In this document: piece after piece, positions 32,821-44,081 of the stretch
How the letters are laid out: every line of letters begins with the position of its first letter
Numbering within the stretch: position 1 is the stretch's first letter
NCBI GenBank assembly: GCA_025403435.1
Contig: CM046342.1
Coordinates: 16,308,519-16,372,518, forward strand
Reading direction: 5' to 3'
Length of the DNA: 64,000 nt
Origin: Artocarpus heterophyllus
Taxonomy: Eukaryota > Streptophyta > Magnoliopsida > Rosales > Moraceae
Position numbers and translations under genes: made by a program
The notes under the pieces: generated by a model
Databases searched by the model: none
What the model was told of the DNA's origin: nothing
What the model saw: the letters and a program-made list of their open reading frames with translations, nothing else

Positions 32821-34632
32821 CCACATGTCTTCCCTATTTAAAATTTAAATTTTTATTTATTTTTGATGCATTTGATGTCCAATTTTGTCTATTTTGGTGC
32901 CGTTTTGCTCCTTTTTCCTCCTGATTTTGAATCTAAAATTCACAAATACACTAAAATTAATTATTTTACACACATAAAATTTACAAAAATATTAAAAATA
33001 TTTATTTTACATTAAAACACACAAAAATAATTACAAATTTCTAAAATTTTCAGTCTTTTTCGGTTGGACACAGATATAATTTTTAGGACTTGAAAATATT
33101 TTTAAAAATTACTAAAAATATAATAAAACATATTTACAAACTTGAAACACATTTCTAAACATATTAAGACTCAAAATAAAATAACCGCACGTTATTTTTA
33201 CGGTTTTAATTATTTACAAACTAAACACTTATTTAACATACCGAAATGACTCTAAAAATTACCAAAAATATTATTAAACATAAAAACACATTTTTAAACA
33301 CATTTACACACTAAGACACAAAAATACTTATTAACACAAAAATGCTATTAATTAGAGGATTTAATGAGAAATAAATGCATAAATAAATGATTCAAGCCTT
33401 ATAAAATGTATACTTTTATAGTCTCATCACACCCCCAACCAGTTTATTGCTAGTTTCTAGCAATTAAAGCAATGTTATTTTGAAATGATTTACTAAATAA
33501 TCATACAATAAAAACCATTTAACCATAATGTGATTCACCTAACTAGATAAACTAACAAAATAAAAATTTTATTTGAACAATTTATATGCTATTTAACAAA
33601 ATGTATACAAACCAAACTTAGTGCAAAAGGAGATAATGAATAAATGTGAAGTTTCATCCAAAACTAAGGATAAAATTGTTATGATATTTTGCTTCAAATC
33701 ACTCCTGTAGGCAGCAACACTTTAAATTATTTAATAGAACAATTAAAAAGCAGAAACTATAAAATTAAATAAACTTTACAACTGTGGATAGTTTGGTTCC
33801 CCTAAGCTTTCTCCATAACCCATTTAAAGAGCTTTGGGTTAGTAACTCTCAGACCAGTTGGCCTAAGGTACTAGGTATTGAAGCATCCCTTAGAACTTAC
33901 TTACTCAAGTTAAAGAGGCTATAAAACCAAACTTATCCAACTTTATTCATTAATTTACATAATTACACACTTTATTTATTTACAATTTCTTTTTTTCTTT
34001 TTATTTTTTTATTTAGTTAATTAATTTTGAAAATGTTAATGCTTTCAATTCTTCATCTTCACAAAATAACAAAACTCAAATATTTATAGTTTTGAGTTAC
34101 CACCATAATTAAACATTATAGTGTATGTGTGAAAAGAATGGCTTATAAACACTTTGAAAAATAAACACATAAAAATGTTAAATAAAACCAAAGTTTTGAG
34201 AGTCCATAAAATTAAATAATTCAAAGAATAGAAAAACGATATTACATTAATATGAAATTCAAAAATCAAAACAAAATAATAACAAATTAATTACTAAGCA
34301 ACTAATATTTACAAAACACATTTTAATTTTTTTTTAATTTTATGACTCAAAAAAAAATAACACACAAAAAAAATGAAAAATGACCAAAAATCTGGAGCAA
34401 AAATAAAAAATTTTGAGCAAAATCAAAAAATTCTGGCAAAGCACGACATTGAAGCACAACCTTTTCCCCCAACCTAAAATATACATTGTCCCCAATACAT
34501 AAAAAGAACAATAAGAGCAGCAAAAAATATTACCTAAATCAGTACAGTTACAGGGATGATCTGTAGCAAACTTAACAAACTAAACTAAAAACTAATTAAA
34601 CACATAAGAATATATTACAAACTAGGTCCTTT
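32821..34632. other. AT-rich repeat-derived DNA, unclassified
   Basis: No open coding region. Stretches such as ACACCCCCAACCAGTTTATTG near 33430 and CCCCCAACCTAAAATATACA near 34470 resemble non-coding parts of plant Ty3/gypsy elements, which I infer only from memory of style. Nothing else can be supported. Confidence 0.35.
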
Positions 34633-35778
34633 GTTAATAAGAAGGTAATGTAAAGTTAAAAAGAAAGTGTCGTACCAGCCTCTTTGTTATGAGGTACTGA
34701 AAGTAATTAAAGTTTGACCTCCTAGATGTGAGGTACAAGACCTCAATGTTTGATGGTCTCAAGTCTCCCACAAGGGAAGCATCACGTTTATGATCTCATG
34801 ATTAATGAGTTGGTACGAACACTAAAGTATGATAAGGAAAGTTAAGGAACAAAGATAGAAAGTTAAAGTAAGATAAGAAAAGTTAAAGAACGAAAATAGA
34901 AAGTTAAAGTAAGAAAAGAATGTTCATAAAATGCTCATAATTGAAGTTAATAATTGAGCATAAATGGAGTCATGCATTCTGATGTTGCTTGAATGCCTTT
35001 TTATGAAATATTTGTATGTTATGTTATAGAAAACATTCAGAGAAATGTTTTATGATAAATATTTATGAAAAAAAATTTCATGTTTTCAAGAAAAGGTTTA
35101 TGAACGATGTTTTAAGAAAAACGTTCAAGAAATGTTTTACGAAAAACGTTTATGCAAAACGTTTCAGAAATGTTTATGGAAAACGTTTATGAAAAATATT
35201 TCAAGAAAAAGGTTTTTATGAGAAAAGTTTTAAAGCATGATTAAATGATTTGTGAGTTTATGTTTGAACTTACTAAGCGAAAGCTCATTAAAAGTTTTTC
35301 ATGCTGTAGGTAATTTATGGATGACCAATATGACCCGCTAGAAGAGCGGGGTGCTGCGAAGGACAGATGCGAAGATTTGGATATGGATACCACCATGGTT
35401 TTGCTTCCGTTACGCAACGAAAAGGTTTTCTACTATTTAATATAGCGTTTTCAAAGTTTTAAGAAAATCAGAGTTCTAAGAATTATATTCAAAATTTTAA
35501 GATACAGTTTACGATCTGTTTTATATAATTATAAAATAAAGTTCTAAGCTATGATTTAATAAATGTTTCTTATTAAGTTTTAAGAAACGATTTGAAATAA
35601 TTTTAAGGGCAAGTGTTGAGCGAGGTCTTAACTTGAAATGCGACAGAGGTCGCATCAGTTTTAAAGAACGTTTAAAGAAAAAAAATTATTTCAGTATTTT
35701 TCTTACTAAGTAAGATTACTATTTATGAAACGATGTTTAAGAAAGTAAAGTGACTGCCTGAAAAGGTGGGTCGTCACC
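34633..35778 (+). repeat. 5' LTR, 3' portion only
   Basis: It aligns with 39527-40676 of the right LTR and ends GGGTCGTCACC just before the PBS. The first about 2.66 kb of the LTR are missing. Confidence 0.85.
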
Positions 35779-35780
35779 GG

Positions 35781-35792
35781 TGGTATCAGAGC
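35781..35792 (+). other. primer binding site
   Basis: An exact TGGTATCAGAGC two bases after the LTR end. Confidence 0.9.
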
Positions 35793-36869
35793 GGAATCCT
35801 GCCATCCCATCTCGCGTTGTCATATGTCCGCTACACCATAGCTCAAGTAAGTAAGTGAAGTTAAGTTAGAAGAAAAGTTAGTATTTAACGATTACGTGCT
35901 TATACCGGGTATATAGCCTTTGATGTCGGCACTTTGGGATGAGCAACAAAAAGGCAAGGGTCTATAGATGAACGTAATGATATATGCTAGAATGTCCTCG
36001 CAAGTTGACAGTAGTCGTCGTCTATTAGCGATGTCAAGTCAACGATGACAAAACGTGGTCAATGATGGTCGATAAATGGCCGACGACTCAAAATCAAGAA
36101 GATGAGCTTGTGACACGTTATGATGTTTAGGCGCACAATGGTGTCTCCGTAGGAGCAAATATTACTCTGTTGGAGTTATTCTGTATTATCTACACGTATA
36201 ACGAGAAAAAGTGGATCAAGATAACGGAATAATGAAGGTCTAAAATGATTTTCAGTGCTCTATGGAACGAGGTGCCTGAGAGCAACCAGACATTAGATGA
36301 CTAATTACGTGATTTTATCGAGCTTAAGCACTCATTAGCTAAGCTGAGACATGCCAATGAGCTCATAACTGCCTAGATGGGAAATACGATCAAGACAATG
36401 ATACCCTATCTGGCAGCAGAAACCTCACATATTGGAAGATGGAAGCTGAAAATTTATACGTTATGAGGAAAATTACAGGAAAATTCAATTTTAGACTGGA
36501 TATAGAACTAGAAATTATGGATTTGCGGTCAAATGACCCTGATCTTTAGATAGAAATGATGAGATTAGAATAAAAATAAACCCTATTTTCAAGAATAGCA
36601 TTCAAATGTAGAATGCTAAACCTTTAAATGAATGGAAACTGCGCTAAAATGTTGAAAGATCAGAGTTGCGCAGCAAAAATGTGGTGTATAATTTAAAGGA
36701 ATATGTCAAGAACATTATGAAAATTGTTGAAGTTCTAAGATGAAGGCTTAGTTTTAGTGAGAAAATAGTGATTAAGGAAGCATGTTAAGAACCAAAAAGA
36801 GGATAAGGGAGATGAACTACCCTAAAAGGTTCTAATTTTCGAGGATGAAAATTGTTAAGGAGGGTAGAT
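35793..36869 (+). other. non-coding interior with polypurine tract
   Basis: Every frame is dense in stops. A gag origin is possible for 36180-36500, but no domain is recognisable. AAGGAGGGTAGA at 36857-36868 is the polypurine tract next to the 3' LTR. Confidence 0.6.
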
Positions 36870-38984
36870 TGTAACACCTGAGAATTTTTAATGCATTAAA
36901 AATACATTAAGTTGAGGATTATATTAAGATGAAAAGTACAATTTAAAGAAAAATACTGTATAATAACATGGAAAATTATACAGTATTAGAGCAATGCAGT
37001 ATAAGAATTAGACTGTGTGGACCATAATTTTTTTATAAGAGTGCAGAAAAAAAAAAGAAAAAAAATCAGAAAAAAAAATTCGGCTCTCTCCCTACTTTCT
37101 CTCTCTAGATTTTCTCTCTCTCTCTCTCCTCAAATCTCATTTGAGATTTCGACGTTTGTTTTCGATACCTTCCGCACCAATGAAAAGCTCTCGTTGAGCT
37201 AAGTCTAACGAGATGTCGTGCCACCCAAAAAGCCGCCGGAGGAAGCCTCACGCGTCGCCCAGAGTGGCGGAGAAACCCATCCTGACATGATTTCTTTACC
37301 GTCCGACCACCAATCGATGTGATCTTGGTGTCTATGGACTCGGCATGAGGAGAGGAGCAAGATGGTACCACTTTCCCAGCTCGATTTTGGCTGAAAAAGC
37401 CTCGACAGAGTAGCCCCGTCGCCGCCGTGGAGCCACTGTCAGACCCGCCATCTCCAGCGGCGATGTAACACACCGCCGGTGCCAAAAGGACCAGAGGGCG
37501 ACGACGAGCAAGGCCCCTTGCTCAATTGCACCGTTCCGCCGCCCCTCATCGGATATCGAGGATGCCCACCATGAGCCGCCGTGGCTAAACTTGGGTTCAC
37601 CGTTTTAGGCCGTGTTGAGACAAATTGATGGCATAATTTTCTTCAGAGGATCGAGGAGGTCAATACCCATCCTCCAATTTCTTCGGATCACCGCCGGAGG
37701 AGCAGAAACAATCAACGCTGCAGTGGGCCGTCGTGAGCCTTGTCAATTCTGCCAATTTTGATGGCGTTGAGGGATAACAATGGAGGGGAAATGCTCAGAG
37801 TGACTCGAGGAGTAAAATCCCCAGCTTAATTGCACGGTATCTTCGCCGGAGATAGGAGATCAGAGCCGCCGGTTTTGGCCGAGAAACCCATCTTCGATTT
37901 GAACAGATGGAGGCCGAATTCAATAAAATTGACCCCACCAATCTACTCAAGAGGGTCGAGTTAGGGGGGTTAGGCCCGAGCTCAGCCCCCAACGGTGCCA
38001 ATTGACGGCGGTCAATCGTCGGTCAACGGCCAATTTGGGATTTTGTGATTCGGACCTCCGATCGAAGATCCGAGACCGCCTCCTGACTCATTTCGATGCT
38101 CTGAATGCAATGGTGACCTCTGTTTGAGCTAATTCCACTCTAGTGAAAATTGTCTGGTACCAATTGTACGCGAATCGAGGCGCTTCAAACAGCAGTAACA
38201 GAGTCCAGAATGACAGTTCCAGTAACGTATGATCTCCAAGAAGCATTCTTAGCCATTCATGGTCGCTCGAGGAGCATTGCAGAGGATGCTTCATATACTG
38301 TAGATACAACAAGGTACAACTGAATCCGTTTAGCTTGGAGTCCAAGTAAGTAAGAATCTCACATACAGTATGAACCGTTTTAAAATAATTTTTTTAGATG
38401 CCTTCATAAAAATTTATGAAATGCATTATCAGTGATTGTTACATTGTTTTATGTGAGAATGAGTTTTATAATGTTACTAGGTTAACGAAAAACCCGTTAA
38501 GGGTAAAATCGCCATTATTAAGGAAACGGCCAGAATGGAGTCGAACACTCTGATTTAGCATAATGTTATTAGACGAAAAATGTTTCGTAATACGTTAAGT
38601 AACGTAATCGTCATGTAAGACGGGAGATTTAATAAAGGATGTTTAAATAAACGAGAGGTAAACCGATGGGTTACAAAGTTAAAAGGAAAAGTAACCCCGG
38701 TGGCTTACAAAGCTAAGTGAAGGAAAGGTAAACTGATAGTTTATAAGGTTAAGTAAAGACAACGGTAAACGAAAGTATACTAGTCAAGTTAAAAGGAAAG
38801 AATAGTTAATGTTTACATTTTATTATCAATCGAGTGGATTGATAATAAAGAAATTTAACTAATAAGTCGGCTGTCGTTTGATCAGGACATAAAGGCCGAC
38901 TAATGGAAGAAAAAGGAACGGAATAGGGAACGCTAGAACATAGTTCACGTAAGTTTCAAATCTCACCTACAGCATGAAGTAAAT

Positions 38985-39500
38985 GATTTTTAAATGCTTA
39001 TTTATATAATTTGCAAATGAGTTTGCAATTATTATGCAAGTTTCTTTTAAAGTATGTTTGCATTTATTATGCAAAAAGTTTTAAAGTTCAAGAAAAAGAT
39101 TTGGAATGAATTTGCAATTGTTATGTTTAATGTCTATTTGCATATTGATATGCAAAACGTTTTTTAAAAGTTCAAGTTATGATTGTCAAAGTATTTAAAG
39201 TATGTTTTGCATTATGACAATGCATAATGTTTTATAATTTAAGTTATAAGTTATATGATGCATTGGTTATGCAATAAAATGCATTTGATGTGCAATAAGT
39301 TTTAGAATAAAAGTTATAATTTGTAAAATGTGATTTCGTTATATGTTGCATTTGTTATGCAATAAGTGTTAGAACACAGGTTATGATTTGCAAAATGTGT
39401 TTGCGTTTTATGATGTATTTATTAAGCAATATGTTGCATTTGTTATGCAATAGGTTTTATAGTACAAGCTATGAATTGCAAGTGTGTTTGCATATGATGT
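38985..39500. repeat. degenerate tandem repeat with TTATGCAATA core
   Basis: Some 12 imperfect units of about 30-50 bp contain TTTGCAATTATTATGCAA or CATTTGTTATGCAATAAG and TTTTA(G/A)AA(T/C)A. The inverted LTR has the same array at about 45290-45800. Confidence 0.75.
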
Positions 39501-39929
39501 GATTGCATTTGGAATGCTCACTTAAGTTAATAAGAAGGTAACGTAAAGTTAAAAAGAAAGTATCATACCAGCCTGTTTGTTATGAGGTACTGAAAGTAAT
39601 TAAAGTTTGACCTCCTAGATGTGAGGTACAAGACCTCAATGTTTGATGGTCTCAAGTCTTCCACAAGGGAAGCATCATATTTATGATCTCATGATTAATG
39701 AGTTGGTACGAACACTAAAGTAAGATAAGGAAAGTTAAGAAACGAAGACAAAAAATTAAAGTAAGATAAGGAAAGTTAAGGAACGAAGATAGAAAGTTAA
39801 AGTAAGAAAAGAATGTTCATAAAATGCTCATAATTGAAGTTAATAATTGAGCATAAATGGAGTCATGCATTCTGATGTTGCTTGAATGCCTTTTTATGAA
39901 ATATTTGTATGTTATATTATAGAAAACAT

Positions 39930-40110
39930 TCAAAGAAATGCTTTATGATAGATATTTATGAAAAACATTTTCATGTTTTCAAGAAAAGGTTTATGAACGA
40001 CGTTTTAAGAAAAACGTTCAGGAAATGTTTTACAAAAAACGTTTATGCAAAACGTTTTAGAAATGTTGATGGAAAACGTTTATGAAAAATGTTTCAAGAG
40101 AAAGGTTTTT
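39930..40110. repeat. degenerate array of AAACGTTTATG units
   Basis: Units of roughly 15-20 bp repeat AAAACGTTTA(T/A)GAAA or GAAATGTTTT. The same array is seen at 35030-35220 (5' LTR) and, inverted, at about 44620-44890. Confidence 0.75.
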
Positions 40111-40676
40111 ATGAGAAAAGTTTTAAAGCATGATTAAATGATTTGTGATTTTATGTTTGAACTTATTGAGCGAAAGCTCATTAAAAGTTTTTCGTGCTGT
40201 AGGTAATTTATGGGTGACCAATAGGACCCGCTAGAAGAGCGGGGTGCTGCGGAGGACAGATGCGAAGATTTGGGTATAGATACCACCATGGTTTTGCTTC
40301 CGCTACGCAACGAAAAGGTTTTCCACTATTTAATATAGTGTTTTCAAAGTTTTAAGAAAATCAGAGTTCTAAGAATTGTATTCAAAATTTTAAGATACAG
40401 TTTACGATCTGTTTTATATAATTATAAAATAAAGTTCTAAGCTATGATTTAATAAATGTTTCTTATTAAGGTTTAAGAAATGATTTGAAATGATTTTAAG
40501 GACAAGTGTTGAGCGAGGTCTTAACTTGAAATGCGACAGAGATCGCATCAGTTTTAAAGAACGTTTAAAGAAAAAAAATTTATTTCAGTATTTTTCTTAC
40601 TAAGTAAGTAAGATTACTATTTATGAAACGATATTTAAGAAAGTAAAGTGACTGCCTGAAAAGGCGGGTCGTCACA

Positions 40677-41640
40677 ATCTCGTCCTCCATTCTTGGATCT
40701 AAATCTATCTCATGGCGTTGTGGCGCTTGATTAACCATCATCATTTGATGCTCAGGGAATTCATAATCTTGGATGGAATCAGAGTATGTAGTTAGAGCTT
40801 CATATTGGTCTCGTCTCATCTTTCCTACCCCGTTCTTAGTTGGGAATTTCACCATTTGGTGGTATATCGAAGAGACTGATTTGAGGGCTCACAAGGTTGG
40901 TTTGCTGATCATAGCGTTATTCTAGGTCCCTTCCTTAACTTCTATGAAGTTCGACGTTACGATCGAAGTGTTTGGTCAGGTTCCAACAATAACGGGAATG
41001 GTGATCATACCTTCTAGGATGATGCTCTCTCCTGTAAAACCATACAGTGGCTATGAGTAGGGTGTCAATTGAGTTCTGGGGATCTATATTTAGTCTAATG
41101 CGCTTGCGTAAAAGGATGTCTGCCAAGCTTCCATTGTTTATTAAGACTCTGTACACTTTATGATTGTCGATCATGGTCGACACCACCAAAGCATGGTTAT
41201 GTGAAAAGTGAACATTCTGAGCATCCTCTTTAATGAAGGTAATTTCTATACTGGCTCTTCTTAGGACCTTATAAGGTCTGTCATCTGTGTTTTATGTAAC
41301 TATGGAATGGTCTGCTTTTAACTTCTTGGGCATAATTCTTTTGTGCCCATCTTGAATTTCTTCCTAGGTAAGGACCACTATGGATAATTACAATGACCTC
41401 TGTTGGTTGAGTGTTGTTCCTTCTTTGAGGAGCTAGGTTGTTTTGATCAGCTAATGCACCATCTAGACTATTTTCTCTAATATATTCTCTCAGATAACCT
41501 CTCCTGACGAGCTCTTTAATCTCGTCCTTCAAGTTAGTAGATTTAGCAGTGTTATGGTCGACCTTCCCATGGAACCTACAGTGCTTGTTCTCTCTTTTTT
41601 TTTTATGGAGTCTTTCTTTATCAAGATTGGTCTTCTTAGT
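40677..41640 (-). pseudogene. Tat-like Ty3/gypsy gag-protease fragment
   Basis: On the minus strand, near 41580-41460, a CRFHGKVDHNTAKSTNLKDE block is the degenerate gag knuckle region, followed by IKELVRRGYLREYI (41532-41281). Near 41189-40935, YRVLINNGSLADILLRK is the protease with the active-site aspartate as asparagine. Near 40855-40740, KFPTKNGVGKMRRDQ is the linker leading to RT. Such phrases are typical of the Tat group. RT is cut off at 40677, where the Tekay-like LTR ends. Confidence 0.75.
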
Positions 41641-42009
41641 TTATTATGGTTGTAAATTTCCTCCATGTTATTTTTGAGCTTGATATATGTGTCATACCTT
41701 TGGAAAGGACGTCTCTATCTTTTGTTGGCTTAAGCTAAGGCCTGTGCTGGGGGCAATGCTGGTTAGGCCAGTGTTAGGCACAGGTGGAGGATATTGATTA
41801 TTCTAACCATTATTATTTTTATTTCTTCCATTTTGGTTCTTCCTCTTCCTGTTATTCCTTCCTCTATTCTAATTTTGTGCAGTTGCTAGTTCGTTTGTGC
41901 CATTTTTGTAGGAGGATATTATGGTGTTCCTGCATCTGCCATTAATTAAGCAGCCTCTTTAGCAATTATGTACTTCTAGGCCCGTGATAAGAACTCGAGG
42001 TTAAGTAAT
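41641..42009. other. junction region, probably decayed gag
   Basis: No clear frame. Low-complexity AT/T-rich text that may be the upstream gag portion of the Tat-like fragment on the minus strand. Confidence 0.35.
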
Positions 42010-43078
42010 TATCTCCTATGGTTTTGAGGTAAATATGGTTGATGACTGTGTATATCATAAGTCAATAGGGGTAAATTTATCTACCTGATTTTATATGCTG
42101 ATATTCTACTTGCTAGCAACGATATAGGCTTATTACATAAAACAAAGAGATTTCTGATAAAGAATTTTGAGATGAAAGTTCTTCGGAATGCCTCTTTTGT
42201 TTTAGGAATACAGAAACTATGAGATCTCTCTCAAGGTATCCTTGAGTTATCACAAAAGAGTTATGTCAAAAAGGTTTTTAATAGATTTTGCATGAAGGAT
42301 TATTCATCAGGAGATACAACCGTAGTTGAATGAGACAAGTTTAGTCTCGGATAATATCCCAAGAATGACTTTCAAAGGAAAGAGATGCAAAAGATTCCTA
42401 ATGCGTCAACGGTAAGAAATCTTATGTATGCTCAAGTTTATACACATCCAGATATATCTTTTATAATGGGAGTATTGGGCAAATATATGAGTAAACCAGG
42501 AATAGCACATTAGAAAGTAGTCCGACGGGTTAAACATGACTTGTAAAGAACAAAATTTGTACTTACCTATCAAAGATCAGATAGTTTAGAGATCATTGGA
42601 TATTCTGATTCTGATTATGTTGGATTCCAAGATAGTAAGCTTTCCATGTTAGGCTATGTTTATATGCTGGCTAGATATGCTATTTCTTGGAAGAGTACTA
42701 AGCAAACACTTATAGCTTATTTAACCATGGCTGTAGAGTTTATAGCCTGTTACGAGGCATCTAATCATGGAATATGGTTGGAAAACTTTGTCACTAGGCT
42801 GCGTGTGGTATGTGGTGTTGAAAGGCCATTAAAGATATATTGTGATAATAAATCGGCAATGTTATATTCCAACAACAACAAAAGCTCTATAAAGTCAAAG
42901 CATATTAACATCAAGTTTTAGGTTGTTAAGGAGAGAGTTTAGAGTAGTCTATTTTTCATAGAACATATAGGGATGCAGTCCATGCTAGCAGATCTGTGAA
43001 CCAATGGTTTACCACCTAAGGTCTTTCATGAGCACACTGCTCATATGAATGTTGGTTTATTTGATGATACTGGAAGTT
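42010..43078 (+). pseudogene. copia RT C-terminus and RNase H
   Basis: Plus-strand frames begin near an altered YVDD region (LILYADILLASND, about 42090). They then show GVLGKYMSKPG, GYSDSDYVGFQDSK, and an open 91-codon stretch (42646-42921) with SWKSTKQTLIAYLTMAVEF, CDNKSAMLYSNN and SKHINIKF. They end with LPPKVFHEHTAHM near 43060. Several stops break it. The 5' part of the element is missing. Confidence 0.88.
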
Positions 43079-43470
43079 AACTTCAGATTTTCTATGTTTT
43101 ACTTAAACATTTATGTGTTTGTTTTTTCATTTTGCAAAATAAAGTTGATGGTTTATGGTTTATCTTTGAATTTGTTTATTTTCTATATGCGTTTGTTTGC
43201 ATTATGTCTAAAGCTTTCGGATTGATCTCACTAAAGATTAAAGTAGGACTGGTTGGAAATAGGCATGTTTAAGATCACATTATAAGTAATTTTCATGCTA
43301 CTCATGCATTCTTGATCTATGTTATTGAATATATTGGTATGGTGAATATTGAAAGAGTTGGACCAAATTGAAACTAAATTGTAGTCTAAAGAGACATAGC
43401 ACAAAGTTATGCACCTAAGGAACATATGATATAATTGTTTCAAGAATTATATGTAGTCCAAGTAGAAGAT

Positions 43471-44081
43471 TGTTAGAAAATTTTAAGTTTCCCATACGTT
43501 GTAGGTAACATATTAAATACAATAATTATATTATGGTTACTTAATTATAGTGGGCTATTTTAAGTGGGCTATTTATGGAAAGCCCATGGGCTACTAACTG
43601 GGTATGGGTTTAATGAGTTGGATGCCCAATACTGACCTAACTAGGTTTTATGAGATCCTAGTAGAAAAGTATGTAAAGCATCATAGGTTATGGTCCCTAA
43701 GATATTAAATCATTCTACAGTTTTCTCCTTTCCTTATCTAAAAGAGAAAGAAACCATTGAAGAATTGAGATGATTTGATTGAGAAAGATAATAGCTTGTT
43801 CATCTATCATGACAATAATTCCACACAAGGGTTGATAACTGCTACCATGGATACATGTATTTATTCCTTAGTTTAATTTCTTGATAATTTGGCATGGTAT
43901 GGTCCTAGGACTATGATTATTATTCTATAGTTCTACAGAATTAAAAATGTTTGGATTAAAGATTTTTAATGAGTATACCATATAACGGCTGCAATAGAAG
44001 GCTAGAAAAACTACACTCATTAATTGGTTTCTACCTTCAAAATTTATAGGAACTTAAAGTGCATCGTCTAAGCTTTGTGTA
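43471..44081 (+). repeat. 3' LTR of the truncated copia element, right end unclear
   Basis: It begins TGTTAGAAAATTTT right after AAGTAGAAGAT, the expected polypurine position. Its true end was not identified because a 3.76 kb LTR sits immediately to its right. Confidence 0.6.

Larger units (their letters stand above)
34633..40676 (+). mobile_element. Tekay/Del-like Ty3/gypsy remnant with 3.8 kb LTR and gutted interior
   Basis: A truncated 5' LTR (34633-35778) is followed by a PBS, about 1.08 kb of interior without pol, a TTCGAGGATGAAAATT block with purine tract, and a 3.8 kb 3' LTR starting TGTAACACC. The block before TGTAACACC is typical of Tekay/Del elements. The interior shows only scattered gag-like phrases with many stops. 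The two LTR copies agree at roughly 95% where compared by eye (34633-34900 against 39527-39800). It looks like a non-autonomous or internally deleted element that later lost its left 2.7 kb. Confidence 0.8.
36870..40676 (+). repeat. 3' LTR (3807 bp)
   Basis: It starts TGTAACACC after the polypurine tract and ends GGGTCGTCACA. Inside, in order: CT-rich tract (37085-37130), GC-rich leader-like region (37140-38100), a GTAAGTAAG donor-like site (38345), a region of TGCAT..TTATGCAATA repeats (38985-39500), an A/T array of AAACGTTTATG-like units (39930-40110), and a GAGCGAAAGCTC hairpin near 40170. The same order, inverted, occurs at 44082-47840. Confidence 0.88.

Noticed and set aside
37105..38001. 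GC-rich frames of 68-126 codons in the long LTR as a captured gene
   Set aside because: Corresponding regions of the other LTR copy do not keep the same open frames, and no domain was recognised; leader-like LTR sequence is more likely.
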